A stretch of 64,000 nucleotides of DNA from Pseudarthrobacter sp. Fe7 (GTDB lineage: Bacteria; Actinomycetota; Actinomycetes; Actinomycetales; Micrococcaceae), in the NCBI GenBank assembly GCA_024372495.1, contig CP099977.1, positions 620,001 through 684,000 on the forward strand. Reading direction: 5' to 3'. A program made the translations under genes and the position numbers. Under the pieces are notes generated by a model. The model was given only the letters and a program-made list of their open reading frames with translations, had not been told where the DNA came from and searched no databases. Positions within the stretch are counted from its first letter, which is position 1; the number at the start of each line of letters is the position of its first letter. Below are positions 36,891 to 47,593 of the stretch, one piece after another.

Positions 36891-38978
36891 TTAGATATCC
36901 AGGAACCTGACGTCCTTGGCGTTCTGCTGAATAAAGTTGCGGCGGGATTCCACGTCCTCGCCCATCAGTACTGAGAAGATCTGGTCGGCGGCCAGGGCGT
37001 CGTCCATGGTGACCTGCAGCAGTGTGCGGTGATCCGGGTCCATGGTGGTGTCCCACAGCTCGGTGTAATCCATTTCGCCAAGGCCCTTGTAGCGCTGGAT
37101 GCCGTTGTCCTTGGGGATACGGCGCCCGGCGGCCTGTCCTGCCACCAGCTTGGCGTCGCGTTCGCGGTCGCTGTACACGTAGTCGTGGGGGGCGTTCGAC
37201 CACTTGATGCGGTACAGCGGCGGCTGGGCCAGGTACACGTAGCCGTTCTCGATCAGGGGCCGCATGTAACGGAACAGCAGGGTCATCAGCAGGGTGGTGA
37301 TGTGCTGGCCGTCCACGTCGGCATCTGCCATGAGGACGATCTTGTGGTACCGCAGCTTGGCCAGATCGAAGTCCTCGCCAATGCCCGTACCGAAAGCGGT
37401 GATCATGGACTGGACCTCGGCATTGCCAAGGGCCTTGTCCAGGCGGGCGCGCTCCACGTTCAGGATTTTGCCGCGGAGGGGCAGGATGGCCTGGGTTTCG
37501 GGGTTGCGGCCGCGCTTGGCGGAACCGCCGGCCGAGTCACCCTCCACAATGTAGACCTCGCACTTTTCCGGGTTCTTGGAGGAGCAGTCGGAAAGCTTGC
37601 CGGGCATTCCAAAGGATTCCAGCGGGCTCTTGCGACGGGCGTTGTCGCGCGCCTTCCTGGCGGCCATTCGGGCCTGCGCGGCGGAGATTGCCTTGCGGAT
37701 CACATCGCGGGCGGGACCTGGGTTGCGCTCCAGCCAGTCGCCGAGGCCGTCAGTAACCACGCGCTGGACGAAGCCCTTCACCTCGGAGTTGCCCAGCTTG
37801 GTCTTGGTCTGGCCCTCGAACTGGGGTTCGGCCAGTTTGACGGAGATGACGGCAGTGAGGCCTTCCCGGATGTCATCGCCCGTGAGGTTGTCGTCCTTCT
37901 CCTTGATGATGCCCTTTTCCCGGGCGTACCGGTTGATGAGGGACGTCATGGCAGCGCGGAAGCCTTCCTCGTGTGTGCCGCCCTCGTGCGTGTTGATGGT
38001 GTTGGCGTAGGTGTGCACGCTCTCGGAGTAGGCGCTGGTCCACTGCATCGCCATTTCCAGGGCGATGCGGCGCTCAGTGTCTTCGGTTTCGAAGGCGATG
38101 ACGTCCTCATGGACCACTTCCACCTTCTTGCCCGAGTTCAAGTGCCTGACGTAGTCCAGCAGGCCTTCGTTGTACTGGTACACCACGGTGCGGTGTTCAG
38201 CACTTACTTCGCCCTCGGTGCTGAGGTCGTCAAGGTCCAGGTCGCCGTCAGCGTCGTCACCGGCAGCCACACGCTCATCCGTCAAGGTGATGCGCAGGCC
38301 CTTGTTCAGGAACGCCATCTGCTGGAAGCGGGCACGCAGGGTTTCGAAGTCGAACTCGGTGGATTCGAAAATTGCCGGATCCGGGTAAAAAGTCTGGGTG
38401 GTGCCGGTAGCTTCTGTTTCTTCACCCTTGACCAGGCTGCCCTGCGGCTTGCCGCCATCTGCGAAGGACATCCGCCACACGTGCCCCTGGCGGCGCACTT
38501 CCGTGTCCACGCGGCTGGAGAGGGCGTTGACCACGGAAATACCCACACCGTGCAGGCCACCGGAGACGGCATATCCGCCACCGCCGAACTTGCCGCCGGC
38601 GTGCAGGATGGTCATTACCACCTCGACGGTGGGCTTGTGTTCGGTGGGGTGCATGTCCACCGGAATGCCGCGGCCGTCATCAACCACTTTGACGCCGCCA
38701 TCGGCCTGCAGGACGATTTCGATATGGCTGCAGTACCCGGCCAGCGCCTCATCCACAGAGTTGTCCACCACTTCGTAGACCAGGTGGTGGAGCCCACGGG
38801 GGCCGGTGGAGCCGATGTACATGCCCGGACGCTTGCGAACAGCCTCGAGGCCCTCAAGGACAGTGATGTCGCTGGCACCGTACTCTCTGTGGCCGGTTGC
38901 GGCAGCCGGGGTATCAGGGGTTCGGCCATCCTCGACTGCTGTATCTGCTGCCAGAATATCTGTATTGTCGTTAGCCAC
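36891..38978 (-). CDS. gyrB: DNA gyrase subunit B
   Basis: A 695-aa ATPase subunit. The GHKL ATPase domain shows [32 protein letters not shown] and [15 protein letters not shown]; the Toprim domain shows [28 protein letters not shown] and [14 protein letters not shown]. It ends [15 protein letters not shown] as usual. GTG 38978 is chosen because AGAGGAG lies about ten bases upstream and longer starts add a non-conserved leader. The frame is intact. Confidence 0.96.
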   Translation of the reverse strand: MANDNTDILAADTAVEDGRTPDTPAAATGHREYGASDITVLEGLEAVRKRPGMYIGSTGPRGLHHLVYEVVDNSVDEALAGYCSHIEIVLQADGGVKVVDDGRGIPVDMHPTEHKPTVEVVMTILHAGGKFGGGGYAVSGGLHGVGISVVNALSSRVDTEVRRQGHVWRMSFADGGKPQGSLVKGEETEATGTTQTFYPDPAIFESTEFDFETLRARFQQMAFLNKGLRITLTDERVAAGDDADGDLDLDDLSTEGEVSAEHRTVVYQYNEGLLDYVRHLNSGKKVEVVHEDVIAFETEDTERRIALEMAMQWTSAYSESVHTYANTINTHEGGTHEEGFRAAMTSLINRYAREKGIIKEKDDNLTGDDIREGLTAVISVKLAEPQFEGQTKTKLGNSEVKGFVQRVVTDGLGDWLERNPGPARDVIRKAISAAQARMAARKARDNARRKSPLESFGMPGKLSDCSSKNPEKCEVYIVEGDSAGGSAKRGRNPETQAILPLRGKILNVERARLDKALGNAEVQSMITAFGTGIGEDFDLAKLRYHKIVLMADADVDGQHITTLLMTLLFRYMRPLIENGYVYLAQPPLYRIKWSNAPHDYVYSDRERDAKLVAGQAAGRRIPKDNGIQRYKGLGEMDYTELWDTTMDPDHRTLLQVTMDDALAADQIFSVLMGEDVESRRNFIQQNAKDVRFLDI

Positions 38979-39357
38979 AGGCGCTGCGACTCCTCTGTTC
39001 TCGATGATGGCCGGCCGGTTCCTCTTCCCCGGGGAAAAGCAACCCGCCAACAGGCACAAACTTATGGCGCCGGTGACCTGCTGACGGTGGTGATCCACGC
39101 TCCGCACGCGGAGAGCGCGCGGAGAACGGACTGATGTCAACGTTTCATCCGCGCCCAGTTATCTGCGTCAATTCTACCGTGAACCGCCTCATATCCCCGC
39201 ATTCCAGGGCCTTCGCCGCCAGCGAATATGGCTGTGCAAGGCTCTTGGCTGCGCCCAGGGCGGCCCAGCGGTGCGCCCTCCGGGTGCCTATACACCCCGC
39301 GGCCCCTACAGCGCCCTACACGCCCTGGCGCGCAGTTTCAAGAGCTGCCGCTCCGGG
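38979..39357. other. Intergenic region upstream of gyrB
   Basis: About 380 bases without a convincing gene between dciA and gyrB. It should hold the gyrB promoter, which in many bacteria responds to supercoiling. No clear operator or hairpin is seen. Confidence 0.5.
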
Positions 39358-39912
39358 CTATCCGTAAGTGTCCCTGGGACCGCGGCCGTTGACACTGCGT
39401 CCGCCCTTGCGCCAGCTGGGCGCGGACGGTCCCAGCACCTGAATTTTGGTCACCACGCCGTCACCCAGTTCCCGGCGGAATTTGTCGAGCAGGCTGGTGC
39501 TCAGGAGCCGGAGCTGTGTGGCCCACGCGGTGGAATCACACCGGACGTGCAGGGTGGTGTCGGTGAAGCTTTCGGGGGTGCAGTGGGCAGAGATTTCCGG
39601 TCCCACCAGTGTGGCCCACTCTGCCATGACCGAGCCGACTGCAACCGGTGACGTCCAGCCGCGCTCCGCGACCAGTCGCCCAACCACTTTCCCCAAGCCC
39701 AGCGGGTCGCGTCCGGTTGCATGGAACTGGCTGAAACCGCGGGTGTCCCGGATGCTGCCCTTGGCCTTTTGTGAACCCGGCCGTGCCACTTTTCGGCGGA
39801 CTTCGCCCCGCGCGGCCGCGGCCTCCCGCATCCGGTTCAACGCCGCCTGCGGGGCATCGATGTCGTCAGGCTCCCGGCCGGGCTGCCGGCCGCCATCCGG
39901 ATTACTGCTCAT
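39358..39912 (-). CDS. dciA: DUF721/DciA-type helicase-loader protein
   Basis: A 184-aa protein. A basic N-terminal linker (MREAAAARGEVRRKVARPG) precedes the DUF721 domain: GLGKVVGRLVAERGWTSPVAVGSVMAEWATLVGPEI, LHVRCDSTAWATQLRLLSTSLLDKFRREL, GDGVVTKIQVLGP. DciA proteins load or stimulate the DnaB helicase in bacteria lacking DnaC. It corresponds to Rv0004. ATG lies inside the recF end (11-base overlap), so it is translated with recF. Confidence 0.92.
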   Translation of the reverse strand: MSSNPDGGRQPGREPDDIDAPQAALNRMREAAAARGEVRRKVARPGSQKAKGSIRDTRGFSQFHATGRDPLGLGKVVGRLVAERGWTSPVAVGSVMAEWATLVGPEISAHCTPESFTDTTLHVRCDSTAWATQLRLLSTSLLDKFRRELGDGVVTKIQVLGPSAPSWRKGGRSVNGRGPRDTYG

Positions 39913-41107
39913 CGATACCTCCCGGGATGACCTTCACCCGCCGCCCGGACAGCTCTTCCGGGATATCGGCGTCGACGGCGGCGGTCACCAGGACCTGTTC
40001 CGCGCCGGAGACTATTGCCGCCAGTTTACGCCGCCGCTGGACGTCCAATTCGGCGAAGACGTCGTCGAGGATGAGGATGGGAGCGGAGCCTCCTGTACGG
40101 GCATCGTCCAGCATCACGTAGTACGAGGCCAGCCGAAGGGACAAGCACATGGACCAGGTTTCACCGTGTGAGGCATACCCTTTGGCGGGAGCCTGCCCCA
40201 GCATCAGCTCCAGTTCGTCACGATGCGGGCCTACCAGGGAAATACCCCGTTCCAGTTCCTTTTTGCGCGAATCCGCGAACGCCTGGACATACAGTTCAGT
40301 GAGTTGCTCGACGGAGAGAACGCGGAGGTCATCCCCGCCTTCCGGGGAACCTACCGCAGTAGAGCCCTGCGCGCTTCCCGCCGGGACGCCGTCGTCGTCC
40401 ATTTGGTCCTGGATCGTTGAACGATAGGTGGCGTCTGCGGGCTTGGACGCATCCGTGAGTTCAGCGTAGGCCCGGGCAAGGTGCGGACGGAGCCGTTCCA
40501 CCAACTCCAGGCGGGCGTGCAGCAGTGCAGCGCCGGCCCGGGCCATGTGCTGGTCCCACACGTCAAGGGTGGATTCATGCGCTGCAGTGAACTTTCCGGC
40601 ACGCGCGGACTTGAGCAGGGCATTGCGCTGTTTCAGAACACGGTCATAGTCGCTGCGGGTGGCCGCATGATGCGGGATCAGGCTTGCCAGCAGTTCGTCA
40701 AGGAAACGCCGGCGGTTGGATGGATCCCCCTTGACCAATGCCAGGTCCTCCGGAGCAAACAGGACGGTCTGGCAGATGCCAAGAATGTCTCGGGCGCGCA
40801 CCGGGTTGCTGCGGTTGATGCGGCCCCGGTTGGCACGGCCGGCATTGATTTCCAGCTCAAGGACCGTGGTTTGGGAGCCACGGACCAACCGTGCACGGAC
40901 CAATGCACGTTCCGTTCCAAACCTCAGCAGGGGCGCGTCGGAACTCACCCGGTGCGAGCTCAGGGTGGCGAGGTAGCCGATGGCCTCCATCAGGTTGGTC
41001 TTCCCGATGCCGTTGTACCCCACCAGGACGGTGACTCCAGGTCCCAGGGCGAGGTCCACCTGGGCATAACTGCGGAAGTCGGTCAGTGAAAGGTGTTCCA
41101 GATACAC
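39902..41107 (-). CDS. recF: RecF recombination/repair ATPase
   Basis: A 401-aa SMC-like ATPase loading RecA at gaps. MYLEHLSLTDFRSYAQVDL opens the protein, with Walker A GYNGIGKTNLMEAIGYL, a signature region (SLVGPHRDELELMLG) and Walker B PILILDDVFAELDVQRR. The length fits the family. It follows gnd by 45 bases in the dnaN-gnd-recF-dciA order typical of Arthrobacter and Streptomyces. Confidence 0.96.
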   Translation of the reverse strand: MYLEHLSLTDFRSYAQVDLALGPGVTVLVGYNGIGKTNLMEAIGYLATLSSHRVSSDAPLLRFGTERALVRARLVRGSQTTVLELEINAGRANRGRINRSNPVRARDILGICQTVLFAPEDLALVKGDPSNRRRFLDELLASLIPHHAATRSDYDRVLKQRNALLKSARAGKFTAAHESTLDVWDQHMARAGAALLHARLELVERLRPHLARAYAELTDASKPADATYRSTIQDQMDDDGVPAGSAQGSTAVGSPEGGDDLRVLSVEQLTELYVQAFADSRKKELERGISLVGPHRDELELMLGQAPAKGYASHGETWSMCLSLRLASYYVMLDDARTGGSAPILILDDVFAELDVQRRRKLAAIVSGAEQVLVTAAVDADIPEELSGRRVKVIPGGIDEQ

Positions 41108-41152
41108 GCGGTTTTCGGCAATTCCGGGAACCCTGCTGGTTCCCTGTGGGTG

Positions 41153-42037
41153 CTACTTGGCGGGTCGGGTGGAGTGGCCGCCGAACTGGTGGCGCAGCGC
41201 GGAAACCATCTTCATGGCGGGCGAGGTGTCTTCCCGGGACGCAAACCGGGCGAACAACGCCGCGGTGATGGCCGGGGCTGGGACTGCGTTGGCTATGGCT
41301 TCCTCCACCGTCCAGCGGCCCTCGCCGGAATCTTCCACATAGTCGTCAATCGAGGCAAGGCCAGGATCCTCGTCAAGGGCTTTGACCATGAGGTCCAGCA
41401 GCCAGGAACGGACTACCGTTCCCTTTTGCCATGCCCGGAAGGTGCCCGGCAGGTCGGTGACGATGTCCTTGGCCACGAGAAGTTCGTAACCTTCGGCGTA
41501 CGCCTGCATGAGGCCGTATTCGATTCCGTTGTGGACCATTTTGGCGTAGTGGCCGGCGCCGACGCCACCGACGTGCACAAAACTGTCCGCCCTCTCACCT
41601 TCCGGACGCAGCGCATCGAAGACCGGCAACGCCCGCTCGATGTCTGCGGCGTCACCGCCGGCCATCAGCCCATAGCCGTTCTGCAAGCCCCACACTCCGC
41701 CCGAGACGCCACAGTCAGCAAAGCTGATCCCATTGGCGGCAAGGAGCCCGCCGTGTTTCTGGTCCTCCGTGAACCGGGAGTTTCCGCCGTCGATGACAAG
41801 GTCGCCCGGCTGCAGTTTTTCGCTGAGTTCAGTCAGCACGGCGTCCGTGATGGCCCCAGAAGGCACCATGACCCAGATGATCCTTGGCGCCGGCACCGCA
41901 GCAATGAGCTCGTCGATGCTCGCCGCATCAGTCACGTCAGGGTTCCGGTCATAGCCTGTGACTTCCAGGCCTGCCTTGCGCAGGCGCTCACGCATGTTGA
42001 ATCCCATTTTGCCGAGGCCGATCAGTCCAATGTGCAT
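41153..42037 (-). CDS. gnd: 6-phosphogluconate dehydrogenase (decarboxylating), short form
   Basis: A 294-aa enzyme of the pentose phosphate pathway making ribulose-5-phosphate, CO2 and NAD(P)H. It has MHIGLIGLGKMGFNMRERL, a Rossmann motif, LVIDGGNSRFTEDQ, FADCGVSGGVWGLQNGYGL, and GAGHYAKMVHNGIEYGLMQ with the catalytic Lys and ligand Asn. It is the short class found between dnaN and recF in actinobacteria, which lacks the C-terminal tail of the long class. Confidence 0.95.
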   Translation of the reverse strand: MHIGLIGLGKMGFNMRERLRKAGLEVTGYDRNPDVTDAASIDELIAAVPAPRIIWVMVPSGAITDAVLTELSEKLQPGDLVIDGGNSRFTEDQKHGGLLAANGISFADCGVSGGVWGLQNGYGLMAGGDAADIERALPVFDALRPEGERADSFVHVGGVGAGHYAKMVHNGIEYGLMQAYAEGYELLVAKDIVTDLPGTFRAWQKGTVVRSWLLDLMVKALDEDPGLASIDDYVEDSGEGRWTVEEAIANAVPAPAITAALFARFASREDTSPAMKMVSALRHQFGGHSTRPAK

Positions 42038-42083
42038 CGTGGATCTCTTTTCTGCGCTAGTGGGAGGGGTCGGTGGTTGGGGA

Positions 42084-43208
42084 CTAGTTGGGAAGGCGGA
42101 CAGGCATCACCAGGTAGCGGTAGTCATCCTGGTCCTCGCCGTCGGCGTCTGCCTGGGCGGTGATCATGGCGGGCTTGGGGGCCGTGGTGAACGAGAACCG
42201 GACGAACTTGGTCTCGATGACGCTGAGTCCCTCGATCAGGTAGTGCGGGTTGAAAGCGACCGTAATGTCCTCGCCGGACAGGTGTGCCTCGAGCTCCTCC
42301 GACGCCTGCGCGTCTTCTCCGGTGCCGGCATCGAGGTTCAGGAGGCCGGCGGTGAAGGCAAGCCGGACCGGCGTGTTGCGCTCGGCAACGAGCGATACAC
42401 GCCGGACAGCTTCGACGAGTTCCTGGGTCTGGACCGTGGCGTGGATCGGCGTGGATTCAGGAAACAGCGACCGGATCTTGGGGTAGTCGCCATCCACCAG
42501 CAGTGAGGTGGTGGTGCGGCCACCGCTTTCGAAACCAATGAGGCGGCTGTCGTCGTCTGACAGGGCGAGGTTGATGTCGCCGCTGTTGCCGAGTGTTTTT
42601 GCTACCTCGTTGAGGGTTTTGGCCTTGACGAGGGCGCTGGTGGAGATGCCAGGGGTAACCGGCTTCCACGGGACTTCGCGCATTGCAAGCCGGTAACGGT
42701 CGGTGGCGAGGAGTGTGATCAGGTCGTCCTCGATCTCCATCCGTACGCCGGTGAGGATGGGGAGGGTGTCGTCCTTGCTCGCCGCAATGATGACCTGGGA
42801 AACGGCCTGGGCAAAGGCATCGCCCGGAACGGTACCGCTGATGGCAGGCAGGGAAGGCAGTGGCGGATATTCGGCCTCCGGCATGGTTGCGAGATGGAAG
42901 CTGCTTCGGCGGCAGCTGAGTGTGACCTTGTTGCCGTCGGTTTCCAAATCCACGGGCGCCGACGGCAGGCTGCGGCAGATGTCGGCGAGTAGCCGGCCAG
43001 AGACCAGGATGGTGCCCTCTTCCCTGATGTCCGCCGTGATCTCAAGCCGTGCCGAGGTCTCGTAGTCAAAGCTGGAAAGGCTGACGGTTCCCGCTTCAGC
43101 CTTCAAGAGAAGGCCGGAGAGGACAGGCACTGGCGGCCGCGGAGACAACGACCGGGCTGTCCAGGTAACGGCTTCTGCCAGGACGTCCCGATCGACTCTG
43201 AACTTCAC
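42084..43208 (-). CDS. dnaN: DNA polymerase III sliding clamp (beta subunit)
   Basis: A 374-aa ring-forming processivity factor. MKFRVDRDVLAEAVTWTARSL and PVPVLSGLLLKAEAG mark domain I, FAQAVSQVIIAASKDDTLPILTGV domain II, and LLDGDYPKIRSLFP-like LLVDGDYPKIRSLFPESTP plus the C-terminal YRYLVMPVRLPN domain III. ATG 43208 is preceded by AGGCGGCACCC. It is separated from dnaA by the 538-bp oriC region. Confidence 0.96.
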   Translation of the reverse strand: MKFRVDRDVLAEAVTWTARSLSPRPPVPVLSGLLLKAEAGTVSLSSFDYETSARLEITADIREEGTILVSGRLLADICRSLPSAPVDLETDGNKVTLSCRRSSFHLATMPEAEYPPLPSLPAISGTVPGDAFAQAVSQVIIAASKDDTLPILTGVRMEIEDDLITLLATDRYRLAMREVPWKPVTPGISTSALVKAKTLNEVAKTLGNSGDINLALSDDDSRLIGFESGGRTTTSLLVDGDYPKIRSLFPESTPIHATVQTQELVEAVRRVSLVAERNTPVRLAFTAGLLNLDAGTGEDAQASEELEAHLSGEDITVAFNPHYLIEGLSVIETKFVRFSFTTAPKPAMITAQADADGEDQDDYRYLVMPVRLPN

Positions 43209-43746
43209 GGAAGGGTGCCGCCTTTCATTGCTGCTGCCATGTAAAACCCGGGAATTTCGCAGGAAACTCCGGAAGAAGTCGGGCGCATCCCGGCTGGTGC
43301 ATGGTCCACGGATGGAGAAACCACACGAAAACCCAGGGATGGGAGCGCTGCTGACAGCTTAGCCGCAAGATCCGGGATTAACCCATCCCCCGGAGTCCGG
43401 CCTGGCCCGTCATGGGGCCGCCAGGGCCCCACGTTGGATGGGCGGACCGTTCTTGTTGTTTGAGGGATTTCAATTTTTTGGGATTAGTAGTGTTAATAAC
43501 TGCTGTGGAAACTGTGGATAACCCGGTCCTGTCGCACGGTTCCGCGCTTGAGCCCTGTTCACGGAGTGTGCGTTAAGTGGGTTTTAAACAGGGTGTGGAT
43601 GGGGACAATGCGAAAGCCGGTTTTTAACGATCCACAGACGGCTTAAGGGTTTTAAGCCCATTAACCGCGCTTGTCCCCTTAAGTATCCACAGGCTTATCC
43701 ACATGCCACTGTTAATAAGGTATGGAGTGCAGGGTGCGGTGTGGAT
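43209..43746. other. Putative oriC (dnaA-dnaN intergenic region)
   Basis: A gene-free interval with perfect DnaA boxes TGTGGATAA at 43513-43521 and TTATCCACA at 43695-43703. Degenerate boxes (GATCCACAG, GTATCCACAG, GTGTGGATG) lie between them. An AT-rich stretch near 43465-43500 could be the unwinding element. Position between dnaA and dnaN is the standard actinobacterial origin. The number of perfect boxes is low compared with the intergenic cluster at 27.2-28.3 kb. Confidence 0.8.
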
Positions 43747-45167
43747 TCAGGAGTCACGCTGTTGCTGTTTGATCCGGTTGGTCAGCTCCGTCACCTGGTT
43801 GTAAATCACACGGCGCTCTGCCATCAGTTCGCGGATCTTTCGGTCGGCGTGGATGACGGTGGTGTGGTCGCGTCCGCCAAGTTCCTGCCCGATCTTGGGC
43901 AGCGACATGTCCGTCAGTTCGCGGCAGAGGTACATCGCGATCTGTCGTGCAGTCACCAGCGTCCGCGTCCGGGACTTGCTGCACAGTTCTTCCATGCTGA
44001 GCTTGAAGTAGTCGGCCGTCTGCTGGAGGATCTGGGCGGAAGTGATCTCCTGGGCTCCGTCGTCGGTAATCAGGTCCTTCAGGACCATCTCGGCAAGGGC
44101 TACGTCAACCGGCTGGCGGTTAAGGCTGGCGAATGCCGTAACCCTGATCAGGGCGCCCTCAAGTTCGCGGATGTTGCTGGAGATTTTTGAGGCGATGTAT
44201 TCCAGGGCATCATCCGGTGCGGACAGGCCCTCGCTCAGCGCTTTTTTCGGAGGATAGCGATTCGCGTCTCAAGTTCCGGCGGCTGGATGTCCGTCAGCAG
44301 GCCCCACTCGAACCGGGACTTCATGCGGTCTTCGAACCCGGCCAGCAGTTTGGGCGGCTGGTCAGATGTGATGACAACCTGCTTGTTGTTGTTATGCAGG
44401 GCGTTGAAGGTGTGGAAGAACTCCTCCAGCGTCCGGTCCTTGCCGGCCAGGAACTGGATGTCATCGATCAGCAGGACGTCCACGTTGCGGTAGGTGGTCT
44501 TGAAGCTGGTGCCCTCGTCATCACGGATCGAGTTGATGAAGTCGTTGGTGAATTCCTCCGAGTTCACGTAACGGACACGGATTCCGCTGTACAGTCGTCG
44601 GGCGTAGTGGCCGATTGCGTGCAGGAGGTGGGTCTTGCCCAGGCCGGAGTCACCGTAAATGAAGAGCGGGTTGTATGCCTTGGCAGGTGCCTCCGCGACG
44701 GCAACCGCGGCCGCGTGGGCGAAGCGGTTCGAGGAACCAATCACGAAAGTATCGAAGACGTACTTGGGATTCAGCCGGCCGAACTCGTGCGACGTGCTGG
44801 GCAGCATGGGCTGCGGCTTCTGCTCTATGACCTGGTCCGGAGCGAAGGCCGGCTCGACGACGGGCTCGGGCTCCTCATGGAGGGGAACAAGGTCGGTATC
44901 CACATCGATGGCGCAGCGGATGTCCTCGGAGAAGACGTTGTGCAGTGCGTCGTCAAGGGCTTCCTTGACCTGGGTCTGGAGCACCTCACGGGTGAGTTCG
45001 TTGGGTACTGCGACCAGGAGTGTGGAACCGATGAGGCCCTGTGCCTGGGCAAGGATGACAAATCCGCGCTGGCGTGGCGATACCCGGTGGTCCTGTTCCA
45101 GCAGGCTGACAACCCGGCGCCAGGAACTTCCGACAGTATTGGCGTGGTTGGCTTCGTCTACTGTCAT
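43747..45167 (-). CDS. dnaA: Chromosomal replication initiator DnaA, one frameshift
   Basis: About 473 aa after correction. Domain I is [21 protein letters not shown]. The AAA+ domain has [20 protein letters not shown], Walker [20 protein letters not shown], Walker [14 protein letters not shown] and the arginine-finger region [14 protein letters not shown]. Domain IV ends with the DNA-binding signature [14 protein letters not shown]. The frame breaks near 44243, where CGAAAAAAGCG lacks one base (A-run or G); correction gives [16 protein letters not shown] 45167 is preferred to the TTG just upstream. A broken dnaA would be lethal, so this is a sequence error. Confidence 0.95.
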
Positions 45168-45639
45168 CAATCGGTTCCCTCAAAACTTGCTTTGCCTGCA
45201 TTGCCTGCAGCCCCAAGTCCGGAACCAGGGAGCTGGCCCAGCTTAATCCACAGAGTTATGCACAGTCCGTGGATAATCGGCTACTGGGACACTCTAGGGG
45301 ATGAAAAGCCTAGAAGATAGCTGGCTATCTGGCTGTGGATAATTACATGGTTGTGGTTCGCGAAGCGCCCTTGTGAGCCACTTCATCCACAGGCTGTTGG
45401 GGATACTTAGGAACAGCTGGGGACATCCCTCACGGGCCGTTCCGGTTTGACTCGGCGCCGTAAATTGCCCTAACGTTGTGAAGTCCTTTGTGTCCGCTTT
45501 TCGGGCCCCATCTGAACATCCAAGCGCATAGTGCCTGGGTCAGTCGGGGGAAGCGTGCATATACAAAACTTAGCGTCGGCCAGTTCTTCCCCCTTTACTG
45601 ATCGGGTGGGCGCACCTTTGATCCACTGGAGTAACTAAC
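45168..45639. other. dnaA-rpmH divergent intergenic region
   Basis: A 470-bp gene-free region with promoters for dnaA (minus) and the rpmH operon (plus). It contains one perfect DnaA box (TGTGGATAA, 45334-45342) and near-boxes (AATCCACAG, TTATGCACAG, CGTGGATAA near 45245-45276; CATCCACAG near 45384). TTGACT at 45448 with a CTAACG hexamer 17 bases on is a possible rpmH promoter. Confidence 0.55.
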
Positions 45640-45777
45640 GTGAGCAAGCGGACTTTTCAGCCGAATAACCGCCGTCGAGCCAAGAAGCACGGCTTCCGCC
45701 TTCGTATGCGTACCCGTGCCGGCCGCGCCATCCTGGCAGCCCGTCGTGGCAAGGGCCGCACCGAACTGTCGGCCTAA
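45640..45777 (+). CDS. rpmH: Ribosomal protein bL34
   Basis: A 45-aa basic protein: [42 protein letters not shown]. Perfect family match. It starts at GTG 45640 with a GGAG upstream (CACTGGAGTAACTAAC). It heads the rpmH-rnpA-yidD-yidC-jag-rsmG operon, divergent from dnaA. Confidence 0.97.
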   Translation: MSKRTFQPNNRRRAKKHGFRLRMRTRAGRAILAARRGKGRTELSA

Positions 45778-45817
45778 ATAACTGGCTTATCGGTAGACAT
45801 TCCCTTGCGAGTTTAAG

Positions 45818-46228
45818 GTGCTGGCCGCCCGCAACCGCTTGAGGACCCCAACCGATTTTTCAACAACTGTACGTTCCGGTGTCCGCAATGGGCGCCGGAA
45901 CGTAGTGTTATATGCGGCAGCCATTGCTGCCGACGAACCCAGCCGGATTGGGTTCATTGTTTCCAAGAGTGTAGGGAACGCTGTGGTCAGGAACCTCGTT
46001 AAGAGGAGACTGAGAGAAGCGGGTGCTGCCTCGTTGCGCGAGCACGGTACGGGACTCGCTATCGTGGTGCGGGCGCTTCCGGCGTCCGCCTCGGCCGCCT
46101 GGGACCAGCTGCTGTCGGACTACAACGCTGCACTGGAATCTACGATGAACCGGCTGGCTGGCCGCCCTCCGCGGGCTGCCGCCAAAGGTTCGGCCGGTAC
46201 AACACAGGAGGGGACACCGCGTGCCTAA
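45818..46228 (+). CDS. rnpA: Ribonuclease P protein component
   Basis: A 136-aa protein that with RnpB RNA matures tRNA 5' ends. The N-terminus LAARNRLRTPTDFSTTVRSG and the RNA-binding signature VSKSVGNAVVRNLVKRRLREA are diagnostic. GTG 45818 is chosen because MLAARNRL is the conserved start. The stop overlaps the yidD GTG. Confidence 0.95.
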   Translation: MLAARNRLRTPTDFSTTVRSGVRNGRRNVVLYAAAIAADEPSRIGFIVSKSVGNAVVRNLVKRRLREAGAASLREHGTGLAIVVRALPASASAAWDQLLSDYNAALESTMNRLAGRPPRAAAKGSAGTTQEGTPRA

Positions 46229-46613
46229 CGCCACCGCCGTCGTCGCCCGCTCCCGTACCGTGATTGCCGCCGTCGGGAGGTTCCTCTGGAACCTGCCCCG
46301 GAACATCCTCATTCTTCTGCTGATGGCCTATCGCAAGGTGGTTTCACCCTTGTACGGTCCGGTCTGCCGATTTTTCCCTTCATGTTCGGCCTATGCCCTT
46401 GAAGCGGTCACCGTCCACGGCGCCGTCAAGGGAAGCTGGCTGGCAGCCCGGCGCCTTGGCCACTGCCACCCATGGAACGCCGGTGGAGTGGACCATGTCC
46501 CCGCCGGCGGCCGGGAATGGCCCCCAGGCCAGACCCCCACAATTGTTGTGCTGAACAATCCGGACAAATACCTGGTTGCTCGGACTGATGAAGAAGGCCG
46601 CAGTGCGGCCTGA
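46221..46613 (+). CDS. yidD: Membrane protein insertion efficiency factor YidD
   Basis: A 130-aa protein with an amphipathic region (LPRNILILLLMAYRKVVSPL) and the Cys-rich core VCRFFPSCSAYALEAVTVHGAVKGSWLAARRLGHCHPW, the hallmark of YidD (formerly haemolysin-like). It assists YidC in membrane protein insertion. It overlaps rnpA by eight bases and is followed by yidC. Confidence 0.95.
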   Translation: MPNATAVVARSRTVIAAVGRFLWNLPRNILILLLMAYRKVVSPLYGPVCRFFPSCSAYALEAVTVHGAVKGSWLAARRLGHCHPWNAGGVDHVPAGGREWPPGQTPTIVVLNNPDKYLVARTDEEGRSAA

Positions 46614-46628
46614 CGAATAGGGATATTT

Positions 46629-47593
46629 ATGGACATCTTTGGGACAATAATCGCCCCGTTCAAGTGGCTGGTTTCGTTCATCATGGTGGCGTTCCACGAT
46701 GGGCTGAGCACCATCGGCCTGCCCGCCGAGAATGGCTGGACGTGGACGTTGGCCATCATCGGGTTGGTGCTGGTGATCCGCGCCGCCCTGATCCCTGTGT
46801 TCGTCAAGCAGATCAAGGCGCAGCGCGGCATGCGCTCCTGCAGCCTGACCTGAAAAAGCTGCAGGAAAAGTACAAAGGCAAAACTGACCAGCTGTCCCGC
46901 CAGGCGATGGCGCAGGAACAGATGGCCATGTACAAGAAGCACGGCACCAACCCGTTCTCCGCCTGCCTGCCCATGCTGATCCAGATGCCGTTCTTCTTCG
47001 CCCTGTTCCAGGTGCTGTCCGGTATTTCGCAGGCGAAGGACCAGGGCGCCGGCATCGGCGCGATGAGCCATGAGCAGGTGGTCGAATTCGACGCCTCGAG
47101 CATCTTCGGGGCTCCGTTGTCCGCCGCCCTGCTGCACGGAGGTGCCGGCAACGTAGCCGTGGTGGTCCTCTCGGTCGTGATGATCCTGGCCATGACGGCC
47201 TCGCAGTTCATCACCCAGAAGCAGATCATGGCCAAGAACATGTCCGAAGAAGCCATGGCCAGTCCCTTCATGCGCCAGCAGAAGATGATGCTCTACATCC
47301 TGCCTATCGTCTTCGGTGTGGGTGGCATCAACTTCCCCATCGGCGTCTTGATCTACTGGACCACAACCAACCTTTGGACCATGGGCCAGCAGTTCTTTGT
47401 CATCCGCCGCATGCCGACGCCGGGATCCCCCGCAGCCAAGGCCCTCGCCGAACGCCGTGCCGCCAAGGGCCTGCCGGCACTGTCAGTTCTCACCGGGAAA
47501 CGGGATGAACCAGCGGACCCCGCTGCCGCTGCCGCAGTTGAAACCAAGGCACAGCGCGTCCAGCCCCAGCGCAAGAACAGGAAGAAGAAGTAA
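46629..47593 (+). CDS. yidC: Membrane protein insertase YidC, one frameshift
   Basis: About 321 aa after correction. The short Gram-positive type: an N-terminal TM helix (FKWLVSFIMVAFHDGL), a second (WTLAIIGLVLVIRAALIPVFV), LKKLQEKYKGKTDQLSRQAM in the cytosolic hairpin, CLPMLIQMPFFFALFQVLS, and the basic C-terminus QRVQPQRKNRKKK. One A seems lost at 46831 (GCAGCTCC read as GCGCTCC); the restored peptide is GMQLLQPDLKK. The start codon of khpB overlaps its stop. The gene is essential, so the break is likely an error. Confidence 0.94.

Noticed and set aside
37029..39134. A 701-codon open frame on plus opposite gyrB
   Set aside because: It is an antisense shadow of a GC-rich conserved gene, with no RBS or known motif.
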